64,000 bases of DNA from Polytrichum commune (taxonomy: Eukaryota; Streptophyta; Polytrichopsida; Polytrichales; Polytrichaceae). Below are positions 44,864-55,306 of the stretch, piece by piece. The stretch covers positions 5,274,501 to 5,338,500 of the forward strand of contig OX485807.1 in NCBI GenBank assembly GCA_950295325.1, read 5' to 3'. A program made the position numbers and the translations under genes. The notes under the pieces were generated by a model. The model was not told where the DNA came from and did not search any database. It was given only the letters and a program-made list of their open reading frames with translations. The first letter of the stretch is position 1, and each line of letters opens with the position of its first letter.

Positions 44864-47800
44864 CTTCTTAGTCTTGGAGTGTTGTTAGAGATGAGGCTTT
44901 AATATGTCAGAAGACTTATGTTTGCTTGATGACTTTACATGTATGTGAGCAAGATAATGTGGGTGTTACACTTTCAATGGCAAATTCTCTCACCATGGAT
45001 CCTTCTACTAAGTTAACCCCTAAATACTTTTAGGGTTTATAACTAGTCGCTCATCCAAGTGGAGGACATTTCCAACTCTCTTGGGCCTTTCCATCCATAC
45101 TCAAGACATTTCATCCATAATTTGTAGGTCACATTTATGAGCAAACCACTTGTGTCACATAATAGACAAAAGTCAATGGATGTCTCGCTGCTATCACAAC
45201 TCATTATCCACTTTCCTCTCATTGTTATTTAGTCCGTATTAGTTGTGTTTTCTCTATTTATACTAGATGATATAAAATCTTCATCAACTTCTTTCCAAGT
45301 CTATTTGTGCAAGCGACAAGAACTTGTGTAACCTTTCAAGACAACAAGCTATAACCATCTACTAAAAAGTCATATCACAACATATTGTCATGTTCTACAA
45401 TTTTAAAATATCATATGTACAAAGAGACCCAAATTGGGCTCCAAGAGCGCTTAGCAGTAATGAAAAAGACTAAAATCATCAGGCTTTAAGTCTTGTTGTG
45501 GAACATGCAGATCAAAATCTATGAACAATTGCACAGATACCATACAAAGCCACGTCATCAACTCCATATTGTTTACCTATTTGACCCATTTTTGGGGAAT
45601 GTTGCATCCATCTCTGTGGCAAATGGCAAGTGATACTAAGCAGCTGTAGGAAAATTACAAAGAGCCCACTATAAGTTCACTTAAGCACATTTTGTACAAT
45701 GTCAAAACCATGTATATTGTTGCTTTCTTCTTCATGAGGATTGGTCCTTTCCATTTACAAGTAGAAATGTGGTACATAAACGACACGACCACCTAACATG
45801 AAGTGACCTGATAACATTGGCGGCTTTTCTTTTAATATTCATGAAGAGCTGAGGCCTAGAAGCTAACACTTCATTGTCTTGTGAAATCCAAACGTTCACA
45901 GTTGTGCATACCTTGACTTCCACTGAGATCGTTCGAAATGCAAATTACACCACAAGCGGGTAGGAGGATGGGGAGGGACTTCTTGTATATCCTTGCTTTG
46001 AGAAATCATGGTTCTTCAATGAACTTCAACAATGGAAGTGCCAAAGGAGAAGATTGTGATACAATTGAAATTTTGTGCCAAACTACACATGGTAGAATTT
46101 GTTGATGCAATAGCTACACATGCTCAAAATTTTGAACACCTTGTCATTCTGCCCAATTAAGAGCGTCTCCACTCATGCAGCCACCACCGGACCATTACCA
46201 TTGACTTTTTAGACCTCTTAAGGCAAACTAGTATGGCATGTCCCATCTATAAACCCTTATATGTATCTAAAAATGCCATTGTGCACTACTTACATCATAG
46301 AGGCCCTCGTTCGGCTCATCAAGTATGGCGTGTCGAAGGGCTCTTGAAAGAGAGGCCTCAATGACATAATCAGTGTTCAAAATATGGTAATTTTGGATAT
46401 GTATGGATTTTGGAGGTGACGCGGAAGGTGCAGCAAGTTCAATGTGTACTCTTCAATAAATTTATAGCTTAATTCTTGGTTGGATATTGTTTTCTGTACA
46501 TCTTTGGCAATGGCCTCCTTGTTAATGCTTGCAAACGAGTATGATAAAACATCATTAAGCAATGTGCGTTTGTTCATGTGGACCTTGAGAATATAACCAC
46601 ATGGCACCCCAACCTAGTGCTTAACAATGTTATGGATATCATGATTCATCAACTTATAAGTCAGCAATTGTAACTTCTCATAAACGTGCAGTCAGTGCTT
46701 GGACGAGGCTTTGGACAGCTAAGTTACAGCATTTGTGACAGCTTTATGTCTTCAACTCATCTTTCACTCGTATGGATTCATAAATACAAAGGAGGAATTC
46801 AACGATGCCATTAATTTTCTACTCCTAAAACATTGCCCAGTGACTATTTCCCACCAGGCTTGATGTAAATCTTGAGAGCTTCCTACAGCACGAGCTGAAG
46901 AGCTCTCCCACTTAACCCTTGAATGCCCAGCCATGGCTGTAGATTACAAGACGCAGTGCACCAACACTCAAATCTTTATTAACCTCCTGTGTGTCTCTTG
47001 ATGATGGCCGCCTTGCACCCAAGAACTTGGGATTCCTACTGCTGGATCTGAAACTATAACATATTGAACCAAGGCTGGTTACGCTATGATTTTGTCACAT
47101 GTTGCTGCACATTAGCACGATAGATTCAGGCTTTGGATATCAACGTAGAAAGTGTTGCAACATCAAGTTACCGCTCCCACTCTACTTCCACTGCCATCAG
47201 TGACTGTTACTGATCACGCTTACTGATTATGTTTCAAAGTGTTATTCATATATATGCGAGGTTCAATTAGGTTACCAAGATCCTAGCAAGAGAACAGTAA
47301 TTTGACTCTTTACGGGAACGCGAGCCCCTCAAGTACTTGTGCTCTGAGAATCCTGAGGTACAAGAATTGTTTTCCTGGTTGACGAAAACTTCCTGGACAC
47401 ATTTTTGGACAATGGCCTTGTCAATTTGGAAGTCTTCTCTGGTCTCGGTTCACGTTGGATCTCATATTCATCAGGATTACCAGGCTTCGGTATGATGTAG
47501 ATGACAGAATGCTTCAAGCAGAAGTCCAATCGAGGTGATTGGAATCTTCTGACGTCATTTTCCTAGAAACTGCATGAATGTATTCTTGGTAAGTGGCCTT
47601 TTTGTCCAATTCTACAACGTTTTCAGAAGGCACATGAGTTGCACTTCCTGCGAGACCCTAGATTACACAACTCTCTGAACACACCTGCATTTCCCTCCAC
47701 CACCTTAGAATTCTTCGTCGTCTTATTCACAAACTTTGTGGTTAACGTCATATTTGCGAGGTCTGATTGCTACTCACCTGCACAAACCAACCGAAACTCT

Positions 47801-50318
47801 CAACACCTGCCTTTGATTTTCACAACGAGACGCCGATAAGTTGATAAGCTAGTTGTCGGGCAATATCGTAGTCAAGCGGAACCAATTTGCGTGCGACCAC
47901 CACATTCCTAGCCATTCTAGCTCTAGTAGTCTTTGTTCAAATTTTTGAAGATAGAGCTGTTGAGACAATGAAATTGATCAGGTGCAAGAACTCTATGAGC
48001 ATTCAGAGTTTCCTAGAGCATGCTTAGAGGGGCAGGATAAAAGCGAACCAGAATTCAGCTGCCTCCTTCATATGATGATGGTTGCGCCAGAGCGAAACAG
48101 CAGATCAATTTGTGAAATGCGAATTTACGAGGGCAAGAAGCTATGCGCCCGGCTTCACAATACCTGTTGGATAGAACTCATAACCACAGCAAAGTGATTT
48201 GTAGATCAGATTATCATACATTGCTGACAAGCAGGATCAATGTTCTCGAAACAGCGAACTAGAGGCAAGGAAGAGGAGGCAGCTGTTCAATGCAAACCCT
48301 AATCATGAGTTGATTGTGGAAGTTTTCAAGCGACAAGAACGCGTGAATCAAGTGAACTCCGGAACACATAAAATATTGTCTGTACACCCTAATTAAAGCA
48401 GCTTCGCAGCGACAGTGCCTGCAGACTTTAGACCTAAACCCCACAGACCCTCGATACCAGATGCAGGAAATACCTCCATTATTCATCCATCCACCCTTTA
48501 TCTACGTAAGTTAGGCCGGCAGTGAAATCGATAGAGTACACTAATTATATTGGCTCAGAGGAGGAGTAAAACAAGAGCAGTAGCTATGACCAAGTTATTG
48601 CTAGAGGCTGCTTTTACATGAAGTAAGTTATTTGGTACAAGCCGACTTGGCAAATGAAAATGAATATAACACATCGCAAACTGACATTACTGGAACTGCT
48701 TGGAAGGAATCAGTCGTCGTGATGATCATGATGATTCATAAATGTTTTCCCAGTGCCCGAAAGGTTACATAGACTATGTTTAGTGACTGTCCAGGCTTCT
48801 GGAACTTTGGTGTGATGTTCTGGTCTCAATACGCTTCCTCGTGATTGTCACCACACTGTTGTCGTGAAAGGGGACCTCCATCAGCAATGAAGTTAAAGGA
48901 GACCGGTTATTAGAAATTCATTAGTTACCTCGGTATTCTGATACATACATTAAAGTGTGATGTTACAACCAGAATGTGAAATAACGCACTAAAGAAGTCT
49001 TGGGGAAGTCGTTGCTACATAGGTTGTGGTTATGCAATTTCTTGTGACAAGCAATATATATATATTTTGTCGGTGTTAAAGATGAAGACAGGGATCCAGT
49101 GGGTGGTAATGCGGTAAGGTAACTCTTCCCAACCCAGAATATCAACTTCCAAGTTATATTCCAGCTTGTTTCCAGCATATTATGTACTCGCTGAGGCTTA
49201 TTCAAGGAAGATCATGGAGGTTCTTCAACCATGAATAATGTGGTGTTTACTTGGGATTAATCTGACACTGCTTGTTGATGAGTGGCCTTAACAACAAGGT
49301 GTCTGGAGGTTCATCTGTAGAGACACAAGAAATTGGAGTCTTACAATACTGGTATGTTCCCTACTTTTGTACAGGTCTTTTTCTTTTCTTTTTCAATTTC
49401 TGTGAATTGCTTTTCAACCATCTAAATCATGTTCTCAAAATCATGTTCAAGTTGTCCTCAGTCAGCTTGACTTAGATTGAAAACGAATTTGGGAGATTAT
49501 CTTCACAATGTGCACTTGTTGATGAGGTTGTGCAAGTCGTTGCAGAACCAATGTTAAGTATGTGACACAAATCTATGGTTTGATCACTCAGCTTCAATAG
49601 TGTAACAGAGCAAAACAGAGTACAAGAAATTCAAGGGTGCTTGGGTATGGCTATGTATGCCCAGAGTTGCACAAAATTTGTTGAAATGACACCAGGAACA
49701 CAACAGAGACGAAGATGAGGGCCACTGTCACTGTATTGAAAGTTGCATTGAACCACCATGAAGTATTTCTGGTAACATTTGTACTAGCTACTGCATGTTT
49801 AAAGAAGTCAGATGATTTTGCTGATCCTCTTAAGCTCAGTAGCCACATCACCAAATCCTGCAAAGCATTTAATGAGTTACAATGTGAAGATACACCAATA
49901 AAAACAAGCCCTGAACATTGAGCTCCTCATCAAGTTGTCACCTCAAGGGTTGATTACACACAAGGTGGTTGTGGTTATGGTTGTGGCTCTTGAACTGTTT
50001 TTCCATGAAATACGTATAATAACTGCTAACCATAACCATAACCAAGCTCTCCCCATCACACCCACCCTTGTGGTGGTTGTCCATGCTCATGTGGCATCAC
50101 TAGGGAGCTTCAAGGCCAAGCTCTAGGGAGAAAGTTGAGGTGGCAATAACATTAACAATACAATATGAGGCCAACATGGATAATATCACTTCAAATTCTT
50201 CCCAGGTCCTGAGGCCTACTTAAAGCAATGATAGATTGCAAATTTCAAGACCAACCCCACCATCCAAAACCAGAACCACAAGGATTCACACAAGACAAGT
50301 GTGAGAAGAAACCCTGTA
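44864..50318. other. Gene-poor stretch with unrecognised short frames
   Basis: The sequence looks less repetitive than elsewhere. A minus-strand frame at 47329-47529 (with IIPKPGNPDEYE) is loosely reminiscent of the region before a LINE reverse transcriptase core, but the match is too weak to call. Minus-strand frames near 46.4-46.6 and 48.3-48.5 kb and plus-strand ones near 47.6-48.2 and 49.3-49.9 kb show no motif. TTAAGAGCGTCTCCACTCAT near 46157 resembles one GAGC-type MITE end, with no partner. A decayed host gene cannot be excluded. Confidence 0.35.
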
Positions 50319-50677
50319 AGGTAGACGTGCCTTACATGGATACTTTTCTCTCTGCACCCATTTCTCATAGGTTATGAAACACGCATTAGTGCAAGATGAT
50401 TGGCAAATCCAAATTGTGCCCATTTTGGAGCTCATATGAATATCTTAATCGTTATCAAAACAACGATTTTTATACTCATTAAGTCGTCATATACATCCCC
50501 CAAATCATGTTGACTATTGAGCCTAGAATGGTTACCATATGGTGCATGATGACGTAGGCCAATTCGTTTTAAGCACCTGCCGTTCTGGTGCCAATCTTGG
50601 ATCCACACCTTACCACATAGCACTCAAATTATAGGTGTCCAGATTATTGTTGTGTTCAATTACCTTAGTTCCACCTT
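50319..50677. mobile_element. TA-associated MITE (AGGTAGACGTGCC family)
   Basis: It starts AGGTAGACGTGCCTTACATG after TA and ends near TAGTTCCACCTTTGTAA. The interior matches the inverse of the 35338-35600 copy (TTGAGCCTAGAATGGTTACC, TTACCACATAGCACTCAAAT, TATAGGTGTCCAGATTATTG). The right end is worn. Confidence 0.6.
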
Positions 50678-50966
50678 TGTAATGTAAACAAGCCTTGAGG
50701 AGTCATCACAAGCACTTTGAAACAAACCCCAATTCAAAAACTGGTCAGCAAGCTAGCTTACCCTGCGAGTGACCTCATCGTCTCGAATGTTGTTGTTGTT
50801 GTTGATTAGCATCTTGATGGACCTGAGCTTGAGCGCAACCCCAATGTCAGTGACAAAGGACACATGCGAAGACAACAATGTAGCAGTCTAGATGTTGTTG
50901 CAAAACAAGATGCTGGATCGAGCAACACGCCCTGGAACATACTGAAAAACCCTAAACCAGCTGGAT

Positions 50967-51219
50967 CACTATATTCGTTAATTTGAGACTTTCTCTTGTC
51001 TCAAATTAATAGATGGATCACAACAACATGGTCTAATGTTTGGGTCGTCCTACCTAAACCATCTTGATATGAGTTCTTAATTGGGTTCTTGATATGAACA
51101 CCCGCTTCAAAGTATTTGCATCTTACAACATTCTCCAATATTTGTGTGATTTTATCCATGTTCTTATATTTGTAACTGTCTCAAAATGCCGAAAAAGTCC
51201 CAAATTAACGAATATAGTG
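50967..51219. mobile_element. CACTA-type MITE (CACTATATTCGTTAATTTGA ends)
   Basis: It starts CACTATATTCGTTAATTTGA and ends with the inverted form (AAATTAACGAATATAGTG). The match covers about 26 bp with one mismatch and continues into GACTTT. AT flanks both ends. The left end contains a further small hairpin (AATTTGAGAC..GTCTCAAATT). The same terminal sequence reappears at 58063, next to the DUF7869-like gene. The 253-bp body encodes nothing. Confidence 0.85.
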
Positions 51220-51220
51220 A

Positions 51221-51406
51221 TCTGGTAGATCTCGTTCTGGAACTCCAAACGCTGCTTCTCCTTCCTGTCAATCCGGGAGCCTGGAGGCAAACAACAACTT
51301 CTCTTTATCTTGCCACCAAACAAGCGCCTCGGTGTGTGTTTCATGTTTTTCATCCACAGAAGGCTCCTGATGGGCTCCATGTCCTCTGGCTTATTGGATT
51401 CAAGGT
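51221..51406 (-). CDS. Possible exon of an unrecognised gene, ended by the MITE insertion
   Basis: On the minus strand an acceptor-like CAG (GAGCAG|ACCTTG) at 51407-51409 opens a frame of about 62 residues. It reads LESNKPEDMEPIRSLLWM, followed by a basic stretch (RRLFGGKIKRSCC) and RKEKQRLEFQNEIYQ. It stays open up to the boundary of the CACTA-type MITE, where the frame runs into the terminal repeat. The composition looks protein-like, with charged residues, but I cannot name a family and see no matching exon beyond the MITE. It may be a relic of a host gene or a chance frame. Confidence 0.3.
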
Positions 51407-51621
51407 CTGCTCATGTCTGCCACATGGGAATTGGGAACTCACCTCAAATCCAATGAGCACTCGCCTCAAATCCCGAAACTGGTGATCGTGGCATCGTTAA
51501 CGAACCAAACCACCTAATTGCAACTGCTAAGTTCGAATGAGCACACCACTCCCTCGAAGAAAAGCGGCAGTGAACTCTCGCATTTCGTAAGTATGACCAT
51601 ATCACTCAGTGGAGTTCGGCT

Positions 51622-52799
51622 CAGGGGTGTTTTTTCACAAGGTCCCTAACATGTCTAGGGACATGTTCATAAAAAAAAAAACATTTCTAGTGGACGGGTT
51701 CTTAGAAAATGAACCGGTTTTGGGACGTGTCAAATTCACTTTGGACGGGTTCTAAAAATAACATTTTTAAATTTAAAAAATGGTAAAAATATCAATTACG
51801 TTATGTCATATATGATATGTGAATATAAGCATAATGCAATCAAACCACTAATACCCAATCAAACTATCAATCTTGAAGTGCTTGATTCACCTGCATACAT
51901 TAACTCATCAACCACAAAATTTAGAACCTTTTTAACATAATGTCAAAGATTATAATTGAAGGTAAACTTAGTAATTGAATAAGAATTAGTATATATAAAC
52001 ATGTTAAAAAGTTTAAAAATAAATAGCTACTTACCCTTCAAAGAAGTGGATGAATTCTCCTATCCTTCATGTTTCTCCAAACAAGCATTTCTCCAAACAA
52101 CTAATGGATCCATAGCAAATTCCAACATTAATTAATCAAACTATGTCCGCCTCAATGATGACATGCCCACCCATGTGTATGCAAAGTTGAGAAAACACCT
52201 GTTGAAGTTCAAGATTGCAGGAGAAGATTGTTCCAGCGGCACTCTTCAACTTCTTGTATTCAAGTTAGCTTCAAATGAACCGGTTGAGTTTGAGAAAACA
52301 CTTGTTGAAGTTCAAGATTGCAGGAGGAGATTGTTCCAGCGGCACTCTCCAACTTCTTGAATTCAAGTTAGTTTCAAATGAACTGGTTGAGTTTGAGTGA
52401 CTGAGTCTGAGTGACTGAGTCTAGTTCAGTTTCTCTGAACTATCCTGTGGACAAACAGACAAAATGGGGCAGTGGCAGGCTGGCAAATTGGTAATTATAA
52501 TAGAAAAAGCAGAAATGAACGAAGATAGTAAGATACTATTGTTTCCAAGTGGCAAGTGCACCAATGACATGCCGACATCTTTCGGGTTATCTTTATCGAT
52601 TTGTTTTTCCTTTAACCTTTTCATGGACGGGTTGGTTTAGAAATTACCGGTTTTGGGACGGGTTGTTTTTTCTTCAACCTTTCCATGGACGGGTTGGTTT
52701 TGAAATTACCGGGTTTGGGACGGGTTGCAATTTGTTTTGCCTTTCAATTCGAGGTTTTGGGACGTGGACGGGTAAAAACTTTGTGAAAAAACAGCCCTG
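51622..52799. mobile_element. Non-autonomous hAT element, 1.18 kb
   Basis: It begins CAGGGGTGTTTTTTCACAAG and ends TTGTGAAAAAACAGCCCTG, an inverted repeat of about 20 bp with few mismatches. The flanks are GTTCGGCT (51614-51621) and GTTTGGCT (52800-52807), an 8-bp duplication with one difference. Near both ends GGACGGGTT recurs (three times at the left, five or more at the right), as sub-terminal repeats usually do in hAT elements. Inside lie an AT-rich tract and a 103-bp tandem duplication. No transposase is encoded. Confidence 0.9.
52201..52406 (+). repeat. 103-bp tandem duplication inside the hAT element
   Basis: Two copies begin GTTGAAGTTCAAGATTGCAG, at 52201 and 52304, and differ at only a few positions. 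Both contain TTCCAGCGGCACTC and CGGTTGAGTTTGAG-like phrases. TGACTGAGTC follows as a short repeat. Confidence 0.85.
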
Positions 52800-52916
52800 G
52801 TTTGGCTGTAAGGAAAGTTTGGAACTCTGGGTTTGTGGGCGCGAATCTGAAGTTGCATCCCCAAGCATAATCTGCCTTGGCTTGGCTCGATATTACAAAG
52901 TTTTCGGGGCGTAAAT

Positions 52917-53560
52917 TCCAAGCCAGATTAGTACCCCCGGAGCAACCGGTTTTTCCCTTACTTTCATCATTCACATTCTAGTGAGGAAGACGGTCAATGG
53001 TGACGTGGAAGTTGGTCGACGGTGCATCCAACAAGAAGCGCACACATAAGCTGCCACGTCGGACATATCGACAAGATTACGTATGGGAAAGGTCATTGGT
53101 TGGCCAATTAGGTAGAGGGGCACATTCCCGCTCGGGTCCTTAAACCGCTTACTAGACCTATCCAAACAAGAGGTACATTATAGCTTCGTACCTCAAATTT
53201 CTATGTAATCATGGTGTACATTTTTGGGGTGATTGATTTTGGGTACCCCTATGAGTTCTCCTTCCAAAATTCATAACTAATTCAATATTAATCCAAAATT
53301 AATTATTCCAATTGGTCCAATTGGTCCAATTTCCAATGTACTTTGCACATCTTCCAAGATTAATTCCCCCTTAATAACTCCCCAATGAACATGCCAATCT
53401 GAAATTCGAGCGGGAATGTGCCCCTCTACCTTACGGCTTGTAAGTTGAACCCTGGATTGCTCACAGCTCCTACCACTCAAATTCCAAGCCGTACCCCCAA
53501 AAACAACCGGTTTTCCCTTACCTTCACCGATCACATTCTAGTTAAGAAGACAGACAAAAT
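52917..53560. repeat. Direct repeat pair flanking a MITE
   Basis: About 75 bp around 52917-52995 (AATTCCAAGCC..ACCGGTTTTTCCCTTACTTTC..CACATTCTAGTGAGGAAGAC) recurs at 53483-53556 (AATTCCAAGCCGTACCCCC..TTTTCCCTTACCTTC..CACATTCTAGTTAAGAAGAC). The pair brackets the MITE at 53111-53430 and may be short LTR-like ends or a local duplication. Confidence 0.55.
53111..53430. mobile_element. TTA-flanked MITE (GGTAGAGGGGCACATTCCCG)
   Basis: It begins GGTAGAGGGGCACATTCCCG and ends with the exact complement (CGGGAATGTGCCCCTCTACC). TTA stands on both sides. It is 320 bp, with (AATTGGTCC)2 in the middle. The TTA duplication suits PIF/Harbinger. Confidence 0.85.
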
Positions 53561-54112
53561 TAGGATTTAAGTATATATGGATTTATGTATGAATTTTGGA
53601 TAATTTCAACTGTCAGTATGACGTACACTAGGTTGCAAAACTACACAAACATGGGGGTTAACAAACATGGATTACAAACATTCGAAGTTGTGATTATTGT
53701 GTTGTTGCTTTTTTTGTTGTTGTTTGATGTTTTTTTATCCCCACAAGTGCACAATCTTAATTATTTTTGGTCAAGTGGTTTGTCCAAAGATACTTAAATG
53801 TCAGTTACAAACGCCAATGATGAGGGTGGAAAATAATACTCAACGGGTGTGTCCAGTGAGAAGCACACACATAAGTTGTCATGTCGAATACCTTGACAAG
53901 TTAGATCACATATAGGATTGGTCATTGGGAGGACAATTACAGCTTGGTGTTTGGGCCTTGATTGATCGTGGCGGGAGCCGCGATCAAACTAAGGTCCAAA
54001 TTACAAGCCATATTGGCCGACCATTCCCCTATGCTTACCTAACTACTTGGATTCTAAGTTGTATGTAGAGCAAGCTAAGAACTATGTTCAAACTATTCTC
54101 GGTCTGTGTGCA

Positions 54113-54487
54113 AGGTAGATGGGTCGTAAGTGGCTCGTTTTCTTAATCAGGCCCCTAGATTTGATTGGTATGTGGTTCGGTGAGGATCAAATAGCAAACA
54201 TTATAAAGACACATGCTTCAAAGAGATTGGACCATGTCGTCAAAACATTAATAACTATTCTACACTCAATAGTGAGCAAAATTGAGAGGACCTATATATC
54301 CAATTAAGAAGTCAACAAACATGCACTTCCAATAATCATAATTAAATCAGGAGAGGTCCAATTCTCAATCTGATTTTTACAATTGTTTCATCATAGATTT
54401 GCTAATGCAACACGAGTTTAGTTGTATGAATCTAATCGGTAGAAGTTGGAGAACATGAAAAACGAACCAAATAGCACCCGCGTACCT
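54113..54487. mobile_element. AGGTATGTGGG-family MITE, degenerate copy
   Basis: It begins AGGTAGATGGGTCGTAAGTG and ends CACCCGCGTACCT. The interior follows the family: TTTGATTGGTATGTGGTTCG, AAGAGATTGGACCATG, GTCAACAAACATGCACTTCC, TCTAATCGGTAGAAGTTGGA. The flanks no longer show TA. Confidence 0.7.
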
Positions 54488-54673
54488 CGTACAAGAGTCA
54501 TCTTTCAGGGCTCCTTCTAGGATGCACATCTGACCCACTCTCTGAGGTCAGTGCCACCAAGCATTTATTAGAGGGGTATCAAAGAAAAGTTGGCCATCGA
54601 AGTCAAAGCTGCTGTGATACCTTGAAGCAGTGATGTTTTCACGTATGTGCCTCCTCAGTATGGATGAACCATA

Positions 54674-55051
54674 AGGTATGTGGGTGTTATATGGTTTGTT
54701 TTCTCATGTTCTCCAACTCTACCGATTGCTTTTACACAACAAACTTGTGTTGCATTAGCTAATCTAATATCATGAAGCAACAACAAAATCCAGATTCAAA
54801 ATTAGATCTACCATGGTTTAGTTATGGTTATCGGAAGTGCATGCTTATTGACTTCTCATTTGAATAGTACATAAGTCCCTCCAATTGTGTTCACTACTGA
54901 GTGTGGAGTAGTTATTAAAATTTGAAGATGCAGTCCAATCTTTTTTTAACATGTTTCTTTATGGTGTTGTTCTTTGATCGTCACCTAACCGCACACCAAT
55001 CAAATATAGGTGTTTGATTACAAAAAGTAGCCGAATAACACCCACATACCT
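54674..55051. mobile_element. AGGTATGTGGG-family MITE, best-preserved copy
   Basis: It starts AGGTATGTGGGTGTTATATG and ends AATAACACCCACATACCT with TA on both sides. It is 378 bp and lies in the opposite orientation to the 54113 copy. The TA duplication suggests the Tc1/mariner group. It defines the family ends used for the other copies. Confidence 0.88.
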
Positions 55052-55306
55052 TAGAGGTAATTTATGTGAAATTTGGTCATCTCATCAGTGCAAACATAAT
55101 ATTTTGTAACTAGAGTATTTGTTTGAGATATATGAGGTAGAAATCTTTTTTACTTTCTAGCTTACCACAAAGAAAAACATTGTCATCAAGACCCACAAAT
55201 GAAGGATTTATGACACAAGCATCAAGCGGATGAGTTCATCAAGACTCCAAGCATGGCATATAGAGTGGAAGATGGGAGCGCCCATGTTCATGATGCTAGT
55301 GTTCCC

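Noticed and set aside
47329-47529. LINE reverse transcriptase fragment (IIPKPGNPDEYE)
   Set aside because: It resembles the motif before the core of some LINEs, but the expected RPITLL-type continuation is absent, so it is not called.
52549-52914. 121-codon plus-strand frame with repeated GWFRNYRFWDG-like phrases
   Set aside because: The repetition comes from the GGACGGGTT sub-terminal repeats at the right end of the hAT element, not from a protein.
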